This document shows, in pieces, positions 18,059 through 26,943 of a stretch of 64,000 bases of DNA; positions within the stretch are counted from its first letter, which is position 1, and each line of letters begins with the position of its first letter. The translations under genes were made by a program, and so were the position numbers. Below the pieces are notes generated by a model. That model was not told where the DNA came from, ran no database searches, and saw only the letters and a list, made by a program, of their open reading frames with translations. The DNA is taken from NCBI GenBank assembly GCA_904380375.1, contig CAJFID010000011.1:6306-70305 (forward strand), written 5' to 3'. Source of the stretch: Avimonas intestinalis (GTDB lineage: Bacteria; Bacillota; Clostridia; Oscillospirales; Acutalibacteraceae).

Positions 18059-20815
18059 ATGCTTCATCACCCGGCCCCGCCCCCGGAGGCTTGCCCTCCC
18101 GCAGCGCCGATCCCGCCGTCCCTCCGCCGGGGCCGGAAAGGCTTGGCCGCTGTGGGAGGGCCGCTGGCCGCCTTCTTCCTAACCGGAGCGGTATGGGCTG
18201 CCGTGCTGATCCTCTTTCAGGCCGCGCCCTTTGGGGAGCGATCCCTGCTGATCACCGACCTGGCGCAGCAGTATATCGAATACCATACCGCCTTGTACGA
18301 CGCGGTTCGGGACGGCGGGAGCCTGCTGTACACCTGGAACGGCGGGCTGGGGATGAACTTCGTCGGCCTGTTTGCCTATTATCTTGCCAGCCCGTTTACC
18401 GGGCTGATCCTGTTCTTTCCCCGGGCGCTGCTGCCGGAAGCGGTGCTGCTGATCCTTTCCCTCAAGCTCTGCGGCTCCGCGCTGACTATGGCGGTCTTCC
18501 TGCGGCAGGGCGCGGGGATCCGGGGAGCGGCAGGCCCGCTTTTTGCCGCTTTTTATGCCCTATCCGGCTACACGGCCGCGTTTTTCTTCAACCTGATGTG
18601 GTTTGACGCGGTCCTCCTGCTGCCGCTGGTGCTGCTGGGGGTGCGGCATCTGGCGGATACCGGACGGATCGCCCCGCTTGCCGCCGCCTATGCGGTGCTC
18701 TTCCTGTCCAATTATTATACCGCGTACATGGCCGGCGTTTTCAGCCTGCTGTTCCTGCTGGCCCTTTGCTATGCCCGGGGCGAGGCCCTGCGAGACGGCC
18801 TGCGCCGGGTCCTCCGCCTGGCAGGCGCTGCCGCGATCGCCGCGGGGCTGGGGGCGATTCTCCTTCTTCCCGCCTATCTGGCGCTGCGGGAAGGCCAGGG
18901 CGGCGCCGGGCTGGCGCTGGGCGGCCTCAGCCTTGCAGTGGATCCCCTGACCTTGCTGAGCAAGTTCTCCTTCGGCGCCTACGATTCCGTCACCGGCACC
19001 GGGACGCCGAACCTGTACTGCGGGATCCTGGTGATGGGGCTGCTGCCGGCTTGCCTCCTCCACCGCGGGATCCCCCGGAGGGAAAAAATCGCCGGCGGGG
19101 CGCTCGCCGGCCTGCTGCTGCTCTGCATGATGGTGACCCCGCTGAATATCCTTTGGCACGGCGGCCAGCCGCCGGTCTGGTTTCCCGGCCGGTACGCCTT
19201 CTGCCTGCTATTCCTTCTCGTTGCAGCGGCGGCACGGGCCTTTTCCCGGCCGCAGGGGCTGGCGCGCTGGCATATCCTGGCCGGCTTCGGCTTTTCCGCC
19301 GTGCTGATGCTGGCCGCCAAGCTCCCCGACTGGCTCTTCCCGGAAATGGCCGTCCCCTTCCCCGGGCGGCTGGCGGCCACCTTACTGCTGCTCGCCCTGT
19401 ATGCCGCCCTCCTGCTGCTGTACAAGGGCAAGCGGCGCTTTGTAAAAAACGCCGCGCTGGCGCTTTTGTCTCTGGCCGTGCCGCTGGAGCTGGCGGGCAA
19501 CACGCTGGACGTCCTCCACTCGCTGGACGAGGAGCTGGGATTTCAGGCGCGCAGCACCTTCGCGTCCTATCTGGAAAAGACGGAAAAGCAGGCCGGGCAG
19601 GTCGCGGCGCTTACCCGTGAAGAGGGGGCGGCCGGGGCTTTTTACCGGGTTGAGGACCGCACCCCCTACAATCCCAACGACGGGCTGGTCCGCGGCTTGC
19701 CCGCGCTCAGCCACTACAGCTCGCTGTCCCGGCGGGAAACCTTCCGCTTTCTAAAGAACCTGGGGCTCGCCGTCTCCTCCGGGGATAAGCTGTTGCGGTA
19801 CGGCGGCTCCACCTCGGCACTTGATGCGATACTCGGCGTACGGGCGGTGTTCGCGCCGCAGGAGCTCCGCCCCGGGATGCAGCCGGCCGGATGGGGCAGC
19901 GGGCTGAGCGAGGCCCTGTGGATCAACCGCAATGCCCTCCCCCTGGCTTATTTCGCGGACAAGGCCGTGCTTTCCCTTCCCGCCGAGGCGAAGGAGGGGC
20001 CTTTCGCCCTGCAAAACGCTTTGTTTGCCGGGCTGGGCGGGGAGGCGTGGGAGGACGCCCTCTTCTACCGCCCTCTCTCCGCGGAAATCCGCTGCGTCGG
20101 GGGCGCGATGGCGCCGCTGAAAGAGCCGGAATCGTCCTCGGCGCCCTTGACGACCGCGGTTTCCGTGACAGAGGACGGCGCCCGCCTAGAAATCGCCATA
20201 GAAAACCCGGACAGGCAGCATGTCCTCCTCTATTTGGCGAACACCCTTCCGGAAAATTCCCCGGTCTATGTGAACGACTGGCCGCTCAACGGCTATGGCG
20301 AATGGATAGTCCGCGGGGTCATAGACCTGGGGGAACAGCCGGCCGGCACCGTCAAGGTTTCCATCCCCCTGCCGGAGAGCGGCGGTGAAATCGGCGAGGT
20401 ATGGGCCGCCGGCTTCGATCAATCGCTGTTCGATTCCTTGATTGCCGCGCTGCGGCAGGGGACGCCCTCCCAGCTGGAGGTCACCGGCACGGAGGTTTCG
20501 GCGGAGATCACCGCGCCAAGGGATGGCCTGCTCTTCACGTCCATTCCCTGCGACGAGGGCTGGACCGCTTGGGTGGACGGGGAACCGGTTGCGGTAGAAA
20601 ATGTGGCGGAGGCGTTTCTCTGCATCCCCGTCAGCGAAGGCACGCACCAAGTCACCCTCCGCTTTTTTCCAAAGGGTCTGGCGGCCGGCGCGGCCGTAAG
20701 CGGGCTGACCGCCCTGCTCTGCGCGGCGGCGGCCCTTTGGCGGCGCCGGCAAAAAAAGCGGGCGCCGGCGGATCCGGATATCCCCTCGGCGTATTTTACC
20801 GGCGGTCAAAGATAG
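18059..20815 (+). CDS. YfhO family membrane protein
   Basis: 918 residues from the ATG at 18059, after GGGAGG; the frame opens earlier without similarity. The family signature is at the start of the lumenal loop: ITDLAQQYIEYHTALYDAVR and YTWNGGLGMNF. About a dozen hydrophobic helices fill residues 35-520, followed by a large extracytoplasmic beta-rich part (DGLLFTSIPCDEGWTAWVDG) and a last helix near 890. YfhO proteins are GT-C-like enzymes implicated in glycosylating teichoic or lipoteichoic acids with undecaprenyl-phosphate sugars. The stop overlaps the convergent XRE gene by ten bases. Confidence 0.88.
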   Translation: MLHHPAPPPEACPPAAPIPPSLRRGRKGLAAVGGPLAAFFLTGAVWAAVLILFQAAPFGERSLLITDLAQQYIEYHTALYDAVRDGGSLLYTWNGGLGMNFVGLFAYYLASPFTGLILFFPRALLPEAVLLILSLKLCGSALTMAVFLRQGAGIRGAAGPLFAAFYALSGYTAAFFFNLMWFDAVLLLPLVLLGVRHLADTGRIAPLAAAYAVLFLSNYYTAYMAGVFSLLFLLALCYARGEALRDGLRRVLRLAGAAAIAAGLGAILLLPAYLALREGQGGAGLALGGLSLAVDPLTLLSKFSFGAYDSVTGTGTPNLYCGILVMGLLPACLLHRGIPRREKIAGGALAGLLLLCMMVTPLNILWHGGQPPVWFPGRYAFCLLFLLVAAAARAFSRPQGLARWHILAGFGFSAVLMLAAKLPDWLFPEMAVPFPGRLAATLLLLALYAALLLLYKGKRRFVKNAALALLSLAVPLELAGNTLDVLHSLDEELGFQARSTFASYLEKTEKQAGQVAALTREEGAAGAFYRVEDRTPYNPNDGLVRGLPALSHYSSLSRRETFRFLKNLGLAVSSGDKLLRYGGSTSALDAILGVRAVFAPQELRPGMQPAGWGSGLSEALWINRNALPLAYFADKAVLSLPAEAKEGPFALQNALFAGLGGEAWEDALFYRPLSAEIRCVGGAMAPLKEPESSSAPLTTAVSVTEDGARLEIAIENPDRQHVLLYLANTLPENSPVYVNDWPLNGYGEWIVRGVIDLGEQPAGTVKVSIPLPESGGEIGEVWAAGFDQSLFDSLIAALRQGTPSQLEVTGTEVSAEITAPRDGLLFTSIPCDEGWTAWVDGEPVAVENVAEAFLCIPVSEGTHQVTLRFFPKGLAAGAAVSGLTALLCAAAALWRRRQKKRAPADPDIPSAYFTGGQR

Positions 20816-21654
20816 GGCTTGCCGCCGCGGTTGTCATAATACACCTGAAACAAATGCGGTCCCCGGATCATGGCCCTTGCCGCGGCCAAAAGGGCGACGA
20901 AGGCCGGATTGGGGCGGAAACGGTAAAATTCCTGCACGCCGTCGTCCCCCTCGATTTCCGACTCTTGGAGCAGACCATAGCCGCATAACCGCCGGGCGAC
21001 CCGCTCGGCGTCCTCTTCCGCCAGCGAGAGCTCCCGTTCCAGAAAGCCCCGGGTAAAGGGCCTGCCGTCCCTGCCGTAGAGTAGGAATAGGACGTCCAGC
21101 ACCTTCGGCTCCCCCAGCAAGGCAAAAAACGCCGCATAGTCCTCCTTGGGCAGCAGGCCGCTCTTCCATCCGCCCTCCGGCTCCGGCATCAGCAGGAAAT
21201 ACGGCAGCGCGGCCGACAGGGAAAAGAGGCTCATGCCGCTGGGAAACAGGATCTGAGAATAGACGTCCGGCTCCTGCGTCCATGCGTCCTCCCAGGGGAA
21301 ATCCTTGATCTGCGCCTCGCCGGACAGGGCCATTTCGATGGCCCAGCAATAGTCGATTGCCGTTTGGAATCGCCGGTTCTCCGGTTCCCCGGCAATGTGC
21401 TTCGCCATTTCCTCCTTCAAGCCGCCGTAGTCCGCGGCACGGCGTCCAAACAGGGTGTCAACGGCGACACCGAAAAAATCCGCGATCGCCGGCAGAAGCT
21501 CGGTATCCGGCAGCCCGCCGCATTCCCATTTGGAAACCGCCTGTGCGGATACGCCGACGCAGCGAGCCAGCTCTTCCTGTGTGGCTCCCTTCTCCTTGCG
21601 CAGGGCGGCAATGCGTTTTCCCATATCCGCCGACGCGTTTGCCTTGGTAAGCAT
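20806..21654 (-). CDS. XRE family regulator with C-terminal sensor-like domain
   Basis: 282 residues. The helix-turn-helix covers about residues 11-65: IAALRKEKGATQEELARCVG followed by VSAQAVSKWECGGLPDTELL. The remaining 200 residues are similar to effector regions of Firmicutes XRE proteins (no named domain recognised), with the hydrophobic stretch SLFSLSAALPYFLLM. It faces YfhO convergently and overlaps its stop. Tandem operator-like repeats lie 100-165 bases upstream and suggest autoregulation. Confidence 0.85.
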   Translation of the reverse strand: MLTKANASADMGKRIAALRKEKGATQEELARCVGVSAQAVSKWECGGLPDTELLPAIADFFGVAVDTLFGRRAADYGGLKEEMAKHIAGEPENRRFQTAIDYCWAIEMALSGEAQIKDFPWEDAWTQEPDVYSQILFPSGMSLFSLSAALPYFLLMPEPEGGWKSGLLPKEDYAAFFALLGEPKVLDVLFLLYGRDGRPFTRGFLERELSLAEEDAERVARRLCGYGLLQESEIEGDDGVQEFYRFRPNPAFVALLAAARAMIRGPHLFQVYYDNRGGKPYL

Positions 21655-21755
21655 CGTCCCTCCATCCTTTCTAAGGGCGGCGCACCGCGGGGAAATGTCT
21701 TGTTACCGATCCCGCTGCCGCCGGTTTTATCCAAGGGGAATTGCCTATATACAGC

Positions 21756-21819
21756 ATAGCACAACAGGCGGTTGATAACCAGCGAGGAAAATGAGAATCG
21801 CACAACCCCTGGTTGATAG
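21756..21819. repeat. tandem 23-bp operator-like direct repeats
   Basis: ATAGCACAACAGGCGGTTGATAA (21756-21778) is repeated with changes at 21797-21819; the shared core is AT-GCACAAC-N5-GTTGATA. Each copy has CAAC-N5-GTTG dyad symmetry, and the start-to-start distance is 41 bases, about four helical turns. They lie upstream of the XRE gene, so an autoregulatory operator pair is the simplest reading. Confidence 0.6.
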
Positions 21820-21843
21820 CCGGGGCGCAGCAGTTCTGCCGAT

Positions 21844-21884
21844 AAAAAGCGGGAGGGGAAACGATAGTCGTTTCCCTCTCCCGC
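21844..21884 (-). terminator. intrinsic terminator after the NUDIX gene
   Basis: Reading leftward, the stem GCGGGAGAGGGAAACGA pairs with TCGTTTCCCCTCCCGC with one bulged base and a short CTA loop, followed by TTTTTATC. Confidence 0.8.
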
Positions 21885-21908
21885 CCGGACTTTTCGCAAG
21901 TGATGTTC

Positions 21909-22376
21909 TCAAGCTCCCGGTTCATCCATCCGCCGTGCCGCCCGGACCGCCCTCTCCCACAGCAGGGGCTGGATCTGCGGATAGGTGTTCGGCAGGGGCA
22001 GGGCGCCGTCCGGCGCGGGCAGAGCCCGCACCTCGGCGATTTCGCTCGGCGGAAGCGCCTCCCGGCGGGACACGCGCGCCAAAAAAAGCATCCCATAATT
22101 CGGTTCGGTCTGCCCCGGCCCGTCGGCGCCCAGCACGGAATACACGCAAAGCGGAAACATCTCTGCCTCGCACGCGCCGGTTTCCTCCCATAGCTCCCGC
22201 CGTGCGGTGTCCCGGATGTCCTCCCCCGGCTCGCGATGGCCGCCGGGCATTTCCCAGGTTTGGCGGCGGCGATGGCGGCAGAAAAGCCACCGCTGCCCTT
22301 CCTGCGCGGCGATAACCGCGTATTTGAGGCGTTCGTTTTCCACCGCATCCAGCGGATGAAAGCCCACCCTGACCAA
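21909..22376 (-). CDS. NUDIX hydrolase
   Basis: 155 residues. The NUDIX box is complete: GGHREPGEDIRDTARRELWE followed by ETGA, fitting G-x5-E-x7-REUxEE-x-G. The start is TTG at 22376, six bases after AGGAGGG. It follows the aminoglycoside-acetyltransferase-like gene by about 100 bases and is closed by a terminator. The family cleaves nucleoside diphosphates linked to other groups; the particular substrate is unknown. Confidence 0.9.
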   Translation of the reverse strand: MVRVGFHPLDAVENERLKYAVIAAQEGQRWLFCRHRRRQTWEMPGGHREPGEDIRDTARRELWEETGACEAEMFPLCVYSVLGADGPGQTEPNYGMLFLARVSRREALPPSEIAEVRALPAPDGALPLPNTYPQIQPLLWERAVRAARRMDEPGA

Positions 22377-22473
22377 TAGGATCCCTCCTGTCCCGGCTTC
22401 CGCGCCGGTTTGCCGTCCCCGGGCCGCTCTCCTACCGGCGCTGCGGGGGACGTGAAGTCCCTCCGAACGGTAT

Positions 22474-23022
22474 TCACTTCCGGCGGCCCAGGCGCTTGGC
22501 CATCAGGATATCCGGCCGGCCGGAGCCGTTGGCATCCGGCACCACGCCGGTGATGGTATACCCGCATTTTTCATAAAACGAATACGGATGCCCCTTCAGG
22601 TTGCGGATATCCCGGATTTTTTCCCAAAGATTTTCGTACAGGTCGCAGCCGGAAAGGCTGGTCGCCCCCGTTTCGTCGTCCGTCCCCAGCATCATGGTGA
22701 GGGCGCCGCGGGCCTTCGCCGCCCTCTCCATTGCGGCGACCAGCCGCTTGCCGATGCCTTTGCCCTGCTCCGATTTTTTGACCACCAGCGGATGCAGCTC
22801 CCAGACGTTGCCGTCGTAATCGGGAAGCCCCCCGGCCAGGCCGACAACATTGTTTTTCTCGTCAACAGCGATCAGGCAGACCCGGTTTTTCGCCAGCAGC
22901 GTGCCGATTTCCGCCCGGGCGATCTCCATGGCCGGCCACGCCGCAAAATTTTCCACCAACAGTTCCGCCGCCTGCCGCCGGTGCCGGCGGTTCTGCGGGT
23001 CCAGCGCGATAATCGTTACCAT
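22474..23022 (-). CDS. GNAT acetyltransferase, AAC(6')-like
   Basis: 182 residues. The order of motifs VWELHPLVVKKSEQGKGIGK, LGTDDETGATSLSG, DIRNLKGHPYSFYEKCGY and VPDANGSGRPDILMAKR matches chromosomal proteins annotated as aminoglycoside 6'-N-acetyltransferases in Bacilli and Clostridia. The acetyl-CoA loop is EQGKGIGK. It starts 11 bases after the zinc-ribbon gene's stop, whose TAG lies inside the ribosome site. Whether it acetylates aminoglycosides or a natural amine is not decided by sequence. Confidence 0.75.
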   Translation of the reverse strand: MVTIIALDPQNRRHRRQAAELLVENFAAWPAMEIARAEIGTLLAKNRVCLIAVDEKNNVVGLAGGLPDYDGNVWELHPLVVKKSEQGKGIGKRLVAAMERAAKARGALTMMLGTDDETGATSLSGCDLYENLWEKIRDIRNLKGHPYSFYEKCGYTITGVVPDANGSGRPDILMAKRLGRRK

Positions 23023-23032
23023 ATCGTCCCTC

Positions 23033-23383
23033 CTATTTTCGCCGGCGTCTCCTCCGCCGCGTACCGCCCGTACCGGGCGGCGGATTGCGTCGTGTACGCC
23101 GCCTGCGCCGCACCCGGCGGCGCGGATGCTCCTGCCGCTCCGCCGGAACCGGCCGCGGCTCTGCGTCGGGGATTTTCCCGGCGCCGGCGGGAATCCATCC
23201 CCCGCAGCGCAGGCAGCGCCGGGCGCCGTCCGGCTTCTCGGCCGGGGGCAGTTCCGCCCCGCAGGCCGGGCAAAAAAGACGCCCCTGCTCTTTCAAGCGT
23301 TCCAGCCGCTGCTTTCGCAGCAGCCGGCCCGGATACGCCGTGCGGTAATCGCGGTCGATGCCCGCTCCCCCGCTGCCTGCCAT
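23033..23383 (-). CDS. Small zinc-ribbon protein with Arg-rich tail
   Basis: 116 residues from the ATG at 23383 after GGAGGAGG. A zinc ribbon lies at about residues 37-63 (FCPACGAEL and CLRCGGWI). The last 45 residues are extremely basic, with RRRVRRRRRTRRN and a final RRRRRRRK. Not otherwise recognised. The Arg-rich tail could bind nucleic acid, but GC-rich codons (CGC/CGG) also favour such runs. It is directly upstream of the AAC-like gene and likely co-transcribed. Confidence 0.6.
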   Translation of the reverse strand: MAGSGGAGIDRDYRTAYPGRLLRKQRLERLKEQGRLFCPACGAELPPAEKPDGARRCLRCGGWIPAGAGKIPDAEPRPVPAERQEHPRRRVRRRRRTRRNPPPGTGGTRRRRRRRK

Positions 23384-23715
23384 ACGCCTCCTCCTGCCAT
23401 CGCCGGGGAAAGGCACGTTCCGCGCCCCCGCCCGGCGTTTTCTCGTATAACGTTATTATACCAATCCCGCCGGATCCTGGCAAGGCGTGCCGGCCGGGAA
23501 AAGGGCTCTCCTCCCGTACGGACAGCGGCACGCCTTGAAAAAGCCTTGAAGCCGCCGGCAATTCTTATTTTTTCTTAATCCGGAATTTGGGGATACAAAA
23601 TCCATGAAAAATATAGTATACTAAAAAGCTGTAAGCGCTCCGTGCCAGCCGGGCATGCCTGCCGCGGAAGCACCGGAATTGCCGTGTATTCCCGAAAAAG
23701 CGAGGTTATGCATTG

Positions 23716-24768
23716 ATGAAAAAACCAACGCCCCGATCGGCCGCCGCGGCCAGGCGGAAAAAGCGCCTGTGGAAGCGGCGGATCGCCGTGATCGCGCTGC
23801 TTCTGGTCATCGTCCTTCTGCTTGCCGCAATCGGATGGCTTCTCATCCGCAGCTTAACCGAAGCGGTTTCCACCGGCGACGAGCCGGTATCCGGCTCGCC
23901 CTCCACTACCGCAGCGGAGACCACTACCACCACTGCCAAGCCGACCTATCCCACCATCGCCGTAACCGCCCCTCTTACCACGCCCCGCATCGTCCTTTAT
24001 GATGTAACGCACGACACCGTGTTATACAGCAAGGATGCGGATGAAAGATGCTACCCGGCCAGCCTGACCAAGCTGCTGACGGCGACGGTAGCGACCGAGC
24101 TCTGCGGCCCGGAAGAGGAATTCACGGTGGGGACAGAGCTGTCGCTGGTGCAGCCGTTGTCCAGCTTGGCGAATTTGCAGCAGGGGTACCGCCTGACCCG
24201 GGATATGATCCTTGACGCCTTATTGCTTCCCTCCGGCAACGACGCCGCTTATGTGATCGCCGCCCATCTCGGACGCAAGATCGCCGAGGACGATACGCTC
24301 AGCGATGTGGATGCGGTACGGGTATTCGTCAACCGGATGAACGACGAATTGATCGAAATCGGCGCTACAAGCAGCCATTTCAGCAACCCGGACGGGTATT
24401 ATTCCCCCGATCATTATACCACCGCTAACGACATGCTGCTCATCGCCAAAAACGCCATGCAGTACGACAACATCCGCGAAGCGGTCGCCAAGACCTCGGT
24501 GAGCTATGTCCTGCCTTCCGGGCAGAGCGTCTCCTGGACCAATTCCAACGAACTGATCGACCCCTCCAGCCCGTACTATTTTGAAGGGGCGACCGGGATG
24601 AAGACCGGCTTTACCAACGAGGCCGGGCATTGCGTAGTGGCCAGCGCCACGCGCGACGGCGCGGAAATGATCGCCGTCGTCATGGGGGGCTTGTCCGCCG
24701 ACCAGCGCTGGAGCGACGCGGTCGCCCTGCTGAACGAAGCCTTTGCCGCGGAGGCATCCCATCAGTAA
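23716..24768 (+). CDS. D-alanyl-D-alanine carboxypeptidase (DacF/PBP5 type)
   Basis: 350 residues from the ATG at 23716 (a TTG directly before is possible). A basic N-terminus and one helix (IAVIALLLVIVLLLAAIGWL) anchor it, followed by a Thr-rich linker. The penicillin-binding motifs are PASLTKLL (SxxK), PSGNDAA (SxN) and MKTGFT (KTG). It trims the terminal D-Ala of peptidoglycan pentapeptides outside the membrane. The C-terminal PBP5 beta domain is absent. The gene stands alone between intergenic regions and ends in a strong terminator. Confidence 0.92.
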   Translation: MKKPTPRSAAAARRKKRLWKRRIAVIALLLVIVLLLAAIGWLLIRSLTEAVSTGDEPVSGSPSTTAAETTTTTAKPTYPTIAVTAPLTTPRIVLYDVTHDTVLYSKDADERCYPASLTKLLTATVATELCGPEEEFTVGTELSLVQPLSSLANLQQGYRLTRDMILDALLLPSGNDAAYVIAAHLGRKIAEDDTLSDVDAVRVFVNRMNDELIEIGATSSHFSNPDGYYSPDHYTTANDMLLIAKNAMQYDNIREAVAKTSVSYVLPSGQSVSWTNSNELIDPSSPYYFEGATGMKTGFTNEAGHCVVASATRDGAEMIAVVMGGLSADQRWSDAVALLNEAFAAEASHQ

Positions 24769-24783
24769 ACAATTCGGCAGTTG

Positions 24784-24825
24784 ATAAAGCGCCGTCCCTG
24801 GGGATCCCCGGGGACGGCGCTTTAT
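24784..24825 (+). terminator. intrinsic terminator after the carboxypeptidase gene
   Basis: ATAAAGCGCCGTCCC pairs with GGGACGGCGCTTTAT, and the loop contains the self-complementary GGGGATCCCC. Confidence 0.85.
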
Positions 24826-24967
24826 TCTATCCATCTTCGTATGCCCGCTCCCTCCCGAGCTCTGCGTTGGTTCCATCGCCCAACGGTTTCCTTCAGAAAG
24901 CGGAGGATAAGCGGCGCTCATCCTTTTTTCACAAGCCCGTGTTCCGGCGCAGGCGGGGTTTCCGCCC

Positions 24968-25798
24968 TTATTCCTTATCCCGCGGCTTTTTCTTTTCCTT
25001 ACGCCGGCGGAGATAGCGCGGCTCGTGAGTATAAATCGAGATGTATTTGCGGATCGAAAACAGGCCCAAAAGCCCGAACGCCATCCCCGCGGCCAAGCTG
25101 CCGAGGAACTGCGGCAGCCCTACCGCCGCCACATAGTCGACGATGGCGGCAAGCACTTCGCTGAGGCTGGAGCCGTTGCTCCAAAACAGCGAAAAATAGG
25201 AGGACAGCTCCGCCCCCAAGAGGGCGCAGAAGGAAAACACCAGGATACAGGCGGTGGCAAAGCCGGTATGATGGGCGCCCTTCAGTAAGCGGTACCCAAA
25301 GAAGGAGGCTGTGCTCACCAAAGCGCCCAGCCAGACCGAAAACCAGCCGCCTCCCACCAGCAGCCAAGGCAGAGCCCCTACCAGGGCGCCCAGGAGGGCG
25401 CCTGCCGCCCCCCGGAGATAGACGAACCAAGGCTCCCCATAGTCCTCAAACCGCTCATCGTAGGCGGTGCCGACGTTTTTCAGCGCCGCCTGGGCCGCCG
25501 CATCCAAAAGGGCGGGGACCGCCGCCTCCGTCGCCTCCCAGCCGGCAGGGAGCGTCAACAGGATCCCGTAGCGATACGGCTCCGCCGTAATGCCGGGATA
25601 AGCCCCTTCCAGCCGCTTGGCCAGCGCAGGAAGCTGCTTTTCCGGTATGCTTACCGACATTTCCAAGCGGGCCGGCCGTCCCTCCGCGGGGAGGGACAGG
25701 AGGAACGCGACCCCCTGCACTACGCCCGATACCGTATCCTTTTCCGGATCGCCGCGGTAACCTACAGCCTGCATTGCCGCTTGCATTTCCTTGGTCAA
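24968..25798 (-). CDS. Hypothetical membrane protein
   Basis: About 276 residues. The first 120 are soluble (MTKEMQAAMQAVGYRGD at the start), then four or five hydrophobic helices: GAAGALLGALVGALPWLLVG, WLGALVSTASFFGY, TACILVFSFCALLGA and LGSLAAGMAFGLLGLFSI. The end is very basic (RRRKEKKKPRDKE). I do not recognise a named family. TTG at 25798 fits the AAGGAG spacing; a GTG at 25807 overlaps that site. Neighbours give no strong hint. Confidence 0.75.
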   Translation of the reverse strand: MTKEMQAAMQAVGYRGDPEKDTVSGVVQGVAFLLSLPAEGRPARLEMSVSIPEKQLPALAKRLEGAYPGITAEPYRYGILLTLPAGWEATEAAVPALLDAAAQAALKNVGTAYDERFEDYGEPWFVYLRGAAGALLGALVGALPWLLVGGGWFSVWLGALVSTASFFGYRLLKGAHHTGFATACILVFSFCALLGAELSSYFSLFWSNGSSLSEVLAAIVDYVAAVGLPQFLGSLAAGMAFGLLGLFSIRKYISIYTHEPRYLRRRKEKKKPRDKE

Positions 25799-25977
25799 AT
25801 CAACCACTCCTTCGGCGGCCGTCTTATTCTAAAGCTTGCCGGAGCCCCGGCACATTCCTCTTTTCCAAACGCTCTGCAAAGCCGCGCAACAGCCCTTGCC
25901 GGCGATGTGACCGCACTTCCTTTGCGTAATGGAGCCCCGCGCGGACCTTCCCCAAGGACGCCACATCACCGAGGAGG

Positions 25978-26730
25978 CTACGGCATCTTATCCGGATCCA
26001 GCAGCATACGCATCGCCGCCCGATGGGTGAAAACCCAATCCTGCCCGCGCGTGGCCCATTTCCGTATGGACGAGCAGTTCCAGCCCTGCGTCTCGCTTTG
26101 GAAAGCCACCGCCTCCATCCGCACGCAGAGGCGGTCGTCGAAGTCCCGGACGATTTCCCGGTACAGGGCTTCTTCCCCTTGGGCGTAAGCCAGCAGGCCC
26201 TTGCTGAGCCGCGTCAGGCTCTCCTCGTCATCCTGCCCCGGCTCGCCGAGCTTCAGCCAGAGCCAGCAGGCAAAAGTCACATCTTCCCACCGCCTGCCGT
26301 TATGGCAATGGTCCCATCCCACAATAGCACAGGGAAGGCTGCCCAAATAGCCGTACGGCGGATCAAACAAAACATTCTCCGGCGACAGGTTGTGGTGGCA
26401 GATCACGAGCTCGCCTTCCCGCCCTCCGGCGGCACCGGCGTCATGCATCCGGCGTAAAAGGCGCATAAATACCAGAAATTGCTTTTCGGAAAAGTCCGCC
26501 GTGCTGGGCGGCGCTTTCCCCAGCGGCAGCGCGTAGCAGGCCTCTCCCTCACGGCCAAGGCCCAAGAACTCCGGACACGCGCAGAAGCCGTTCTCTCGCA
26601 GGCGGCAAAGCGCCGACCGTTCCCCCGGCCAATCCGGTTTGCAGACCACCATACGGCCGTCATCCAATCTCCTGCCGGGGACGGGGAAATCTCCCGGCAG
26701 GGAGCCTAACCCTACTTTATCGCTACTCAT
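25978..26730 (-). CDS. APH-like phosphotransferase/kinase
   Basis: About 250 residues. HHNLSPENVLFD aligns with the catalytic HGDLxxxN loop of aminoglycoside/choline kinases, and VGWDHCHNGRRWEDVTF with the metal-binding DW region. The usual HGD aspartate is Asn here, which is odd. Tail residues RGQDWVFTHRAAMRML are helical. The ATG at 26730 has a tight ribosome site; a GTG at 26748 is possible. It resembles CotS/spore-coat-type or antibiotic kinases, so the substrate is open. Confidence 0.65.
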   Translation of the reverse strand: MSSDKVGLGSLPGDFPVPGRRLDDGRMVVCKPDWPGERSALCRLRENGFCACPEFLGLGREGEACYALPLGKAPPSTADFSEKQFLVFMRLLRRMHDAGAAGGREGELVICHHNLSPENVLFDPPYGYLGSLPCAIVGWDHCHNGRRWEDVTFACWLWLKLGEPGQDDEESLTRLSKGLLAYAQGEEALYREIVRDFDDRLCVRMEAVAFQSETQGWNCSSIRKWATRGQDWVFTHRAAMRMLLDPDKMP

Positions 26731-26850
26731 ATCCCTCAAATTTTCCACAACAGCACGATCACTATGGCAAGGGATCTCCCTGCCCTATTCCCACTCTATC
26801 CCTGCCGCGCTTCGGCGCGCCGGGGCAAAGCCGTATCCGCCGGCTGCAAG

Positions 26851-26887
26851 AAAAGGGCGCCGGCCGGCATCGGCCGGTCGGCGCCTT
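26851..26887 (-). terminator. intrinsic terminator after the CD1247-type gene
   Basis: Leftward, GGCGCCGACCGGC pairs with GCCGGCCGGCGCC (26885-26856) with one bulge, then CTTTTCTTG. Confidence 0.65.
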
Positions 26888-26943
26888 TCACACGACGATG
26901 GAACAGCTTAAGCTATTCGGTCGCTTGCCGTCCGGAGCCGGGG

